Assembly (NCBI RefSeq): GCF_000687475.1
Contig: NC_057317.1
Span: 4,216,501-4,280,500, forward strand
Reading direction: 5' to 3'
Source of the DNA: Ustilaginoidea virens
Lineage: Eukaryota; Ascomycota; Sordariomycetes; Hypocreales; Clavicipitaceae
DNA length: 64,000 bases
Shown here: positions 56,873 to 64,000 of the stretch, piece by piece
How the letters are laid out: every line of letters starts with the position of its first letter
How positions within the stretch are numbered: the first letter of the stretch is position 1
The notes under the pieces: generated by a model
Databases searched by the model: none
Told to the model about the DNA's origin: nothing
What the model saw: the letters and a program-made list of their open reading frames with translations, nothing else
Translations under genes and position numbers: made by a program

Positions 56873-57521
56873 TCAAAGGAAAGCGGCAAGGGCCAGGGCG
56901 GCGCCGAGAACGTTGCCCAGGTTGGCGGCAGCAGGAGAAGCAGCACTGCTTTTGGTCGCGGCTGGGGCGGTTGCCGAACTTGTGCTCGATGCGGTGCCAG
57001 TGGATGTTTGGGAGGCCGCAGCCGAGGCGGATGTGGAGGAGGCTGCCTGCCCGCAGATGAGTTGGGTGGGTATCACAGTGCCGGAGGCGCTGCAGAGCTG
57101 GGCAGCGTATCTGATCGTCTTGTCGATGTCATCCTTGGAACATTTGTGCTCCAAGCAGCAAGAAATGCCGCTGAGAAATTCCTTGTTGGCGCAGATGCAG
57201 GCGATGTCGGTGGTTTTGCAGCCTGAAATATTGTTGCCGGTAATGTAGCTGCCGACACAAGCATGCTGTTATGGATGATTGGCGTTAGCGCTCCAGGTCG
57301 CGCCAGGCAAATCAGCTCCGTAAAGCTGGGTCGGGTCGCCTTTCCCCGGGAGGGAAAATGGGGAAAATGGGAGGGAAGGGGGCAGATACTGCTAGATGCT
57401 GCAGATCTGGTTGACAGGGAAAAGGCAGGTCGGGTCATACAGAGCAGTCGGGGAGGGAGAACGTCTGCTGACCAGCGGCCAGGCCGGCGGCGGCGGCCAA
57501 GGCGAGGAGCGAGAATTTCAT
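56873..57521 (-). CDS. CFEM-domain protein, secreted and probably GPI-anchored
   Basis: CFEM proteins sit at the fungal surface; several bind haem or take part in adhesion and host interaction. Model: complement(join(56873..57265,57441..57521)), 157 aa. Exon 1 is a signal peptide (MKFSLLALAAAAGLAAG) plus QQTFSLPDCS. After the 175-bp intron (GTATGA..CAG), exon 2 has HACVGSYITGNNISGCKTTDIACICANKEF and CCLEHKC, giving the spaced Cys pattern. The Asp in TTDIACIC is at the position that binds haem iron in known CFEM proteins. The C-terminal region is Ser/Thr/Ala-rich, ending in a hydrophobic tail (GNVLGAALALAAFL) that fits GPI attachment. There are ten cysteines, two more than the usual eight. Specific function is not predictable. 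Confidence 0.88.
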
Positions 57522-58945
57522 GGCGTCGTAGTAGGATCGCAGGCGCGGGTTACGGGATATTGGATATTGTGTGCTTTGGTCGAGAAGGCGCGGACGGGTC
57601 GAGGATTCGGTCGGGAGAGATGGGGAGGGGGGTTGGGTGCGACGCTCTCGAGGATTGAGCTGTAGATGAAACCAGGGGGGTAGAGCGAAGACTCGATAGG
57701 GGATGAAGTTGAGACGTCGGAAAGCTGCTAAACATCTCCGGGCTAAACAAGGTCTGGTACCTCCAAGGTACCTCCTACATACCCCTAACGATGGCGATGT
57801 GGCCTGGCCTGCCTTTGCGCCGTCCATGAGCTCGGCATCAGCGGGTCATTTAGCTGCTTGATTGGCCCACACTGACGGCACGGTGCGCCAATACGGGGTT
57901 GGAACTCTAGATTGTGGCTTGGAAGGGCAGCCAGCCCATTGATGAGCTAGAAAAAGTACCGAGTATACGCTGATGTCACCCTCCGGTATCCGTAGTCCCG
58001 TGACTCCCTCCCCCAGCCCGCCTTGCCGGCTCAGGGGTGGTCTATGCCCAGCTAATAAGCCTCGAGAATCTCAACTTCTAGGAAGTGGGAGCCCGGTACC
58101 CGGCAGTACCCAAGGTACATCCAGTCTGGTCTGGTAGCTTTAGATTGGCTAGCGCCTTTGTTGCAGCACCACTAGCGCTTTGTACTCCGCATCAATCGCA
58201 TATATGCATACATATGAAACGCTGCTTCATCTCCTAGCTGCTTTCATCTATGTACTCCCTGGCTGCCTCCCGAGTCCTGAGCATGGATGCGCCAGCCGCG
58301 TGATGGCGTGTGTTGCTGCTGATGCTGTTGAAGCTGTTGAAGCTGTTGCCTGCTTCATTATTTACCAAGAAACGCTCCTAGAACAAGCCCGTCTTAGTAG
58401 TGGCAAAAACTCAATCTCATGCATTTATTTCATTTTCCCACAATCGAGTCAATCGACGACTTCCAAGTTATGCATGCACACCTGCCCGGTGCCTTATGTA
58501 CCTACAGGTACAGAAACGTAACCTAACATTAGGTTAGGTACCAGTATTCCCGTGCACAGCCCCCCGGAGCCGCCCCACCCCCCTTCCCAGTTGGGTAATC
58601 CGTACAGGCCGACCTCCTTATGCACATAACCTTGTCGCAGTGCCGAGAGCGGAGCATCAAATCACGCAGCACAATCAAGATGCAGTCATTCAACCTGTCG
58701 ATCCCATCGAACTTCCTGCCAGAAACAAACGAGTACGCCCGGCCCAGCATGTTCACGCCCGTGCGCCAAGCGCGCAGCGCAACCTCGGCCGCATCTACGC
58801 AGTCCTTGCATGCCGTGTTGCAACGCGCCCAGCAGGGCGACCGGCCACAACCTCCACGGGGCAGCCTCGTCGTTCCAGGGTTGATGCTGTGCTTATGCCC
58901 AGCGCCTGCAGCGCCAGAGCACGAAGGGCCGACAGACGATGCATG

Positions 58946-59070
58946 TCCTGCCCTGCCCTGCCCTGCCCTGCCCTGCCCTGCCCTGCCCTGCCCTGCCCTG
59001 CCCTGCCCTGCCCTGCCCTGCCCTGCCCTGCCCTGCCCTGTCCTGCCCTGCCCTGCCCTGTCCTGTCCTG
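58946..59070. repeat. (CCCTG)25 pentanucleotide minisatellite
   Basis: Twenty-five 5-bp units: 21 CCCTG and four TCCTG at the ends. The pure core of eighteen units implies recent slippage. It translates as open frames on both strands only because the unit lacks stop codons. Confidence 0.92.
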
Positions 59071-60343
59071 ACTCCCGACTTCCGACTCCCGAGTCCTGGC
59101 TGCGGCACGAGTGCACAGGTCAAGCGCAAGCCGTCAAGAGGACCACATGTACGTACGATGCGAGCCGGCAAGCAAGCGTTTTGTCCCCGGTACGGCGCCG
59201 AGCTCAACCGTCGGCCCGTGATGCACCCACCTGCGGGCCTTTGTTGTTGTTGTTTTCCCTCCCTTCCCCCGTGTCAACTCGCAAGGCATGTCGTAGTGCA
59301 GCATGGGCACAAGCACAAAAACCAAGCCATCTTCTCCGGGGAGGCGACAAGTGAGTGGCCAGGAGTCCAGGACAACCCGCAACGCCCGCATACCCGTCGC
59401 GGTAGTGGCAACGGGACTGACCGAGGCTACAACCCTGCGGGAATGCAATGCTGCATCCCGGCTCATTCAATGACAAGTGTCTACAATGCGGGTCAGCAGA
59501 TATGGTTGGACAAAGCTAGCGCCCGGTGACTGACTACCTGTCGGCTGGGAAGCCTTGCAAAAGGCTCCTCTGGCGTTTGCCTCTCGACAAGTCGCCAGAA
59601 GCAAATGCAGGTGGACTCGGTCAAAAAATTAGATTAGCTTTCTGGATATCTATCCGGTTGAACCCAAGTCACCCAACCCTCGGCAGAGCCAGCACCACCA
59701 GCGTATGTCTCCCTCGCAAGTGGTGAGTTAGCAGGTTGTACATGCTACATGGTATGTAATAATGCATGATGCAGCCAACTGACATCCTCAGAAAAATACG
59801 AAGAAAAGAAAAGAAAAAAAAAAAAAAGAAAAAAGAGAAAGAGAAAGAAAAAGAAAAAGAAAGAAAAAAGAACAGAAATAGAAAAGAAAATACGCACAGA
59901 AGCATCAACCGCTTGCGCCTTGGACAAGTCTCTACTCTCAAACCCCGTTTCCTTGTGCCTCCCGAGCCTTGATTTCCAAGTTGGGATGATTGCAGCGTCA
60001 TAAAGTGGATACGTTGACTGCGCGAGGTTGCTTCGACGCAAAAGAAAAAGTCTGCTTCATCGATATGATTCGGTCGGTCTTGCTGTCTGAGTCTCCCTCC
60101 AGATACTCCGTGCATACATGTAAGGATGCACTATGCAGGCATACGTGACAAGGTCGTAAACAAACATGTCCTTTCACCTGCGTGAGTTGAACGGTTGAAA
60201 TCTGTCCAGGTGCGTGATGCATCTTTCGTCATGGAGCCCTGTTTGCTGTTCGAAATCGTCATGGGGTACTTGATCCCACCTCGATGAACAAACGTGGCAT
60301 TCATGATGCACGCAGAGTGGCGATTCATCTGCATCCATTGGCC

Positions 60344-60406
60344 TTTTTTTTTTCGTCTTTTTTTCCCGGGATTCCTCTTCCCGGGAAAAAAAGACGAAAA
60401 AAAAAA
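60344..60406. repeat. Perfect 28-bp inverted repeat with 7-base loop
   Basis: Arm 1 (60344-60371) is T10-CGTC-T7-CCCGGG-A; arm 2 (60379-60406) is its exact reverse complement; the loop is TTCCTCT. It lies 175-237 bases 3' of the PPE1 stop on that gene's minus strand, so it may be in the mRNA 3' UTR. It could act in 3'-end formation or RNA stability; that is inference. Confidence 0.85.
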
Positions 60407-60580
60407 ATCAAGCCTTTGGTTGCTCCACCACGGAACGGAACTTTGAATACAAGCTGTGGTAAGACCTTTTATACGTTGGGTTGGCACCGGGTTCCGTGCC
60501 GGCAAGCCCCAGCATCATCCGAAATTCACATGCGCTTTTTATATCAAAATCTATTGTCGAGCAGCTGCTTAGTCATGCCA

Positions 60581-62040
60581 TCACACCTTCTTGCCTTGCT
60601 TCAGCAAGTCGGATACCTTTGGCGGAAGCACCAGCGCAGACCGGTCGTTTCGTCTATAGAAATCACACAATGAGATGGCAGTCTGTTCCGGCATGTCTTC
60701 GTGGATGAAGTGGCCTGCTTCTGGAAACACCTGTAGAGCGTACTTTCCTGTCTTGGTCATTAGAATTTCCAGACTGTCGTTTCAAGCTTGAGAGGAGGCG
60801 GAAGAGGGGGAGCAAGGGGAAAAGGGGAAAAGGGGGGAGGGAGGGGGGGAACAGACAGGGGGGAATAGAGTGAGAACCTACCTTGCATCTGGCCGATGGT
60901 CAACTCGGTATCCAGGCGGTCGGTCCCGGCCAGCAGCAGTAGCTTTCCTCCCTTTGCACCTAGAAACTTTTTACTCAATCCCACAAACCAGTCCTCCCAG
61001 AAGGGCTGAGTATCCGCGATATTAGTGCGCCACCTCCAGGGCCGCGATGCATCATCGACCGTCTCCTCCCGCCTGAGAAGAGCAGGCACAGAAGCCCTGG
61101 CCGAGAGTGAGCTTCGTATCGTGCGTGACCTCAAATGCCAGTCTATGGCAGCCTCAATGCTTGCGAAACCGCCAGGTCTTGTGGAGAGATAGGTTTGCAT
61201 GCTTTGCAGCGCGTCCATGGCCGAACCCTCCACCACGTCAAAGACGGCATATCCCAGCAACGACGAGCCCAGCTTCCCGCTGTACGCCAAATCCGTAACA
61301 ACAGCACCGCCCAGTGAATGGCCCACCAGCAAGATGGGCGGGAGTTCCGGCCAAGCCATCTGCACTTTAGTGTCCTGGATCATATCCAGGAGATCGCCCG
61401 ACAAAGTGGCAAGACCCAAATTCACTGCTTGGTTCTCGGACGATGATGCTGTGGACCCGTGGCCGCGGCTGTCGACGGCGAGGATCCCAGCGGACGGTAG
61501 CCGCTTCCGTATCTCGGAGCTGACAGTCGCAAACGAGAGTCCTGACGAGCCTGCTCCATGGTGCATGACAAATAGGGGGCTCTTGCCCGAAGGGGATGTC
61601 AAATAGGCATGGAAGACTGGCCCTGAAGGGTCACTGGACCGCAAATGGAGCTCACGTTCAAAGTAGGTTGTCCAAGGTATCGGCTCTAGCGTCCTGCCCC
61701 GAGCGACGCTGTGAAGAGAGGTTCAGCATCACTGCGGGAAGCGACGACAGAAACACACAATTTGTGGGCTTGGGTAGCGGGGAAGGAGGGAGGGAAAGGG
61801 GTGGAAGTGACTTTTTGGCATCAGGGAAACATACCCTTGGGGACGAGCGAACAGCTTCTGGCCTGGGTTGGGTATAATGGTTCCTGCCGAGGAGACGGAC
61901 GAGGCGGATGAAGAATCGTCGTCGACATACTCTGGCAACTCGGGTACGTGCTCATCACCACCTTCTTCCTCCAGCTCGGCAGAGGGCTCTGACACCAGGC
62001 CGAGCTTGGACTTGGCCCAAGCCCGCTGCAGGTCGCTCAT
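60581..62040 (-). CDS. PPE1: Protein phosphatase methylesterase 1 (Ppe1/PPME1)
   Basis: Serine hydrolase that removes the C-terminal methyl ester from PP2A catalytic subunits. Model: complement(join(60581..60747,60882..61708,61835..62040)), 399 aa, like the yeast enzyme. Exon 1 encodes MSDLQRAWAKSKLG and an acidic segment. Exon 2 carries the alpha/beta-hydrolase core: LFVMHHGAGSSGLSF (oxyanion region), VDSRGHG and nucleophile motif LLVGHSLGGAV (Ser about 200). Exon 3 gives KYALQVFPEAGHFIHEDMPE with the catalytic His. Introns are 126 bp (GTATGT..CAG) and 134 bp (GTAGGT..CAG) with pyrimidine-rich interior; both joins keep frame. Without the second splice the frame would run into a low-complexity Pro/Leu tail, so that intron is required. 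Confidence 0.92.
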
Positions 62041-63858
62041 GGTGGGCTATATCCTCCGGACCTATCCTACCATCTATGGTAACCGAGACCAGCAAGTCGT
62101 GAACCAAGCCGGCCGTGCGCTTCAAGAAGGGGGCTGCGAGCTGCTGATGCAAGAAAACTGGCGGGTCGGGCATGCGAGGTGTGTGGCACAGCAAGACGTC
62201 ACGGAGGGAAAAGGGTGGACGGGGTTCGGCTAGGCCCGTCACAAGTCGTCGCGGCTAGGTATGATTATGCGGAGAAGTTTCAAAACTGTCGTGGGGCGAG
62301 CAATAGACGAGAGCTTGCCGTGCAGGGGGTTATTTCCATTCCGCTTGCGCGCCCGTGATGGAGTTGGTGGTCTGGGTTGGTTCGATAGACATGACGAAGT
62401 TGCAGCCCGCACGCGATGACAAGAGTTCAAGTCTTTGGGGTAACCCCGACTTTGTCGAGGCGGGGCTGGAATGCACTGTGCCTGGCCGGGTTCTCCACCA
62501 CGGGCTGTACAGTGCTAGTACCGCTGGGCTGGACTCTTTTTCGAACGTCGCGTCGCGGCTTTCAAATAAGCTTTGGTCGGCATCTGGTTTTTGGTGAACA
62601 AACTCTGGCCCAAGCGCCCAAAGTGGCCAGTTGACACCCCAAATCATGAAGCCGGGGTTTACTTGGTGAGCATGTTGATCCGGCCTTTGTTGCCATCTTT
62701 CGCTACTTTCGCTACCTTTTGCTTCTTCCGCTTCTTTCCCTTCATTCCCTTCATTCCCTTCATTCCCTTGCCATCTTCCCTTCCCTCACGAAACCAAGTA
62801 CGGGTGAACAGGCTTCTTGATTCTTTCCGTCTTTGTAGCTAATGGATTCTGGGTGGTGTCGACGCACATCAAGTCAAGATGCTTCCGTGTAGTTACTGAC
62901 AGCACCTCCGGATCGAGTACCGTCCACCTCGTCCAACCTTGAGGTCTGCGCAAGCGGATAAATCCAACTGGGGGTCGGCTCACTGCATACGACCCAACTA
63001 TCAAATGCCAGAGTACCTCCCCAGTCGTCGAATTCCGTGCCCTTGCTTGCTCCAGATCGATCACATGTAACTTCATGTTAAATGACATGGAATGGGCAAA
63101 GGCCCTCTTTTGACTACTTCTTACTACTGATACGTTCCGAGATTCCATTGGCCGGCTTTGAATGGGCAGACAGGCCACTTACTTCTTGGCCGACATCACC
63201 TCATCGTCATTCTACCCAGGATGGAGATGTAGGAAGATGAAGTCGTCCCATGTCTGGCAACGGTGAAGCCTGATGCCATGTAGGGGAGAGAATCAGTATG
63301 CCGCAGGCCGACTTCGGGAGTAGGGACGAGTCTCTGCCGTGCCATGCCATGCGTGTCTCTGATCTGTTGCACGTTGGGTCGATGGAGTTACGGGGCCATG
63401 TCTCGTACGTTACAGCATAAGAGTCTGAAAAGAGGCAAGAACCTCTCGAATGGGCTGCTGCTGTGTAGGAAACACCACGCCCATGTCTTGCTCTCGCTCC
63501 CGGTCCCTGGCGCCAGAAGTTGTTTCTCAATCACCGCATCCCCACAGGGCGAAGCTTTCGAAAACTATTGGCGCTTACACACGTCCAATGCGTCCCAAGA
63601 AGTGGGCTTTGGACAGCCAGGACTCCCGAGAGCTCTCTGTATAATCCAAATACCGCGAGGGCTGACTACCCGCATAACAAAATCTCTTGGCAGGCCCATG
63701 GGCCAGCAGGAGACATGGCATGACAAATTGGAGGTCTGCATAAAGTACTGACGAGACCTTGCAAGTTTTCGCCCAAGTCGCTGGCATCATTCTTTCGTAC
63801 CTGCCACTTTGTAACAGGGTCATGGCCATGCTGTATATAACCATGACTATCTTGTCCA

Positions 63859-63898
<40 letters not shown>

Positions 63899-64000
63899 AT
63901 TAAGGGGAACACATGAATGCCACCTGATTTTGCATATGAAATTCTGGTTTTATTAGCTGGTTGTCTGCGGTAAAAGACGTCAAACCCTACCTGACCCTTG
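62041..64000. other. Right-hand end, no convincing gene
   Basis: Upstream of PPE1. Contains CATTCCCTT nonamer units (62741-62770) and a 37-base T run (63861-63897). The longest frame (minus, 62786-63178, 130 codons) has no recognisable motif, and a plus frame at 63344-63751 likewise. I see no supported gene; any real one would need exons outside the window. Confidence 0.45.
63861..63897. repeat. 37-base poly-T tract
   Basis: Uninterrupted T run followed by GATTAAGGGG near the right edge. No associated gene end is visible. Confidence 0.7.

Larger units (their letters stand above)
57522..60580. other. 3-kb gene-poor region between CFEM and PPE1 genes
   Basis: Both flanking genes are on the minus strand. 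Contents: TACCT-type motifs near 57756-57781 and 58498-58543; GAAGCTGTT units (about 58326-58349); a 125-bp (CCCTG)25 minisatellite (58946-59070); A-rich GAAAAAG sequence (59801-59890); and the 63-bp hairpin at 60344-60406. Open frames across the minisatellite are repeat translations, not genes. Confidence 0.55.

Noticed and set aside
58946..59070. Possible CRISPR-like array
   Set aside because: Units are 5 bp with no spacers, and the genome is eukaryotic.
58529..59207. Overlapping frames on both strands with Gly-Gln-Gly-Arg-Ala or Pro-Ala-Leu repeats
   Set aside because: Pure translation of the CCCTG minisatellite, which has no stop codon in any frame.
62786..63178. 130-codon minus-strand frame near the right edge
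   Set aside because: No recognisable protein features or splice partners; left as unsupported.

Overview
This 64 kb window is nuclear DNA of a filamentous ascomycete. Genes are split by short introns (mostly 46-135 bp, GT..AG, with CTAAC-like branch sites), intergenic DNA is rich in homopolymer and simple-sequence tracts, and the proteins (CFEM protein, Def1, Dnf3-type flippase, nimT-type Cdc25) look like Sordariomycete members. I infer Sordariomycetes, probably Hypocreales, from overall protein character; no marker was searched. I saw no transposon ORF, rRNA, convincing tRNA, CRISPR array or secondary-metabolite cluster.

Layout: 1-2748 (-) 5' part of UTP20; 3064-4798 (+) a Cwf19-like protein; 6275-8172 (-) Cdc25/NimT phosphatase; 8173-14749 a 6.6 kb gene-poor stretch; 14750-18017 (+) Pol5/Mybbp1a; 18692-19799 (-) proteasome alpha-7; 21620-22489 (+) unknown; 23012-24366 (-) RanGAP Rna1; 25262-26657 (+) cytochrome c1; 27599-28450 (+) Cys-rich unknown with poly-Asp and poly-His; 28955-30460 (-) proteasome ATPase Rpt1; 31013-32794 (+) chaperonin CCT4; 33227-33787 (+) small coiled-coil unknown; 34086-34439 (-) COX17, a tiny three-exon gene; 35304-36657 (-) anthranilate phosphoribosyltransferase; 38548-39840 (+) TFIIB; 40758-45535 (+) Dnf3-type P4-ATPase; 46981-50137 (-) Def1; 52088-53284 (+) unknown, possibly mitochondrial; 53932-56013 (-) Tpa1/Ofd1 prolyl hydroxylase; 56873-57521 (-) CFEM GPI-anchored protein; 60581-62040 (-) PP2A methylesterase Ppe1; 62041-64000 no convincing gene.

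The content is mainly housekeeping: ribosome biogenesis (UTP20, POL5), protein folding and turnover (alpha-7, RPT1, CCT4, DEF1), respiration (CYT1, COX17), transcription and translation control (TFIIB, TPA1), cell cycle and phosphatase control (NimT, PPE1). The genes do not form one pathway, although RPT1 and CCT4 share a 552 bp divergent promoter and UTP20 and the Cwf19-like gene share 315 bp. Exon joins were chosen by hand from splice signals, reading-frame phase and family similarity. All coordinates of spliced genes are therefore models, though every one keeps an open frame.

I found no clear novel system. The most checkable oddities are a near-perfect hairpin just 5' of the cdc25 start codon, a perfect 28-bp inverted repeat in the PPE1 3' flank, ATG-only first exons in two proteasome genes, dispersed TACCTAGGTACCTA and TACTCCGTAC motifs, and several unnamed proteins.
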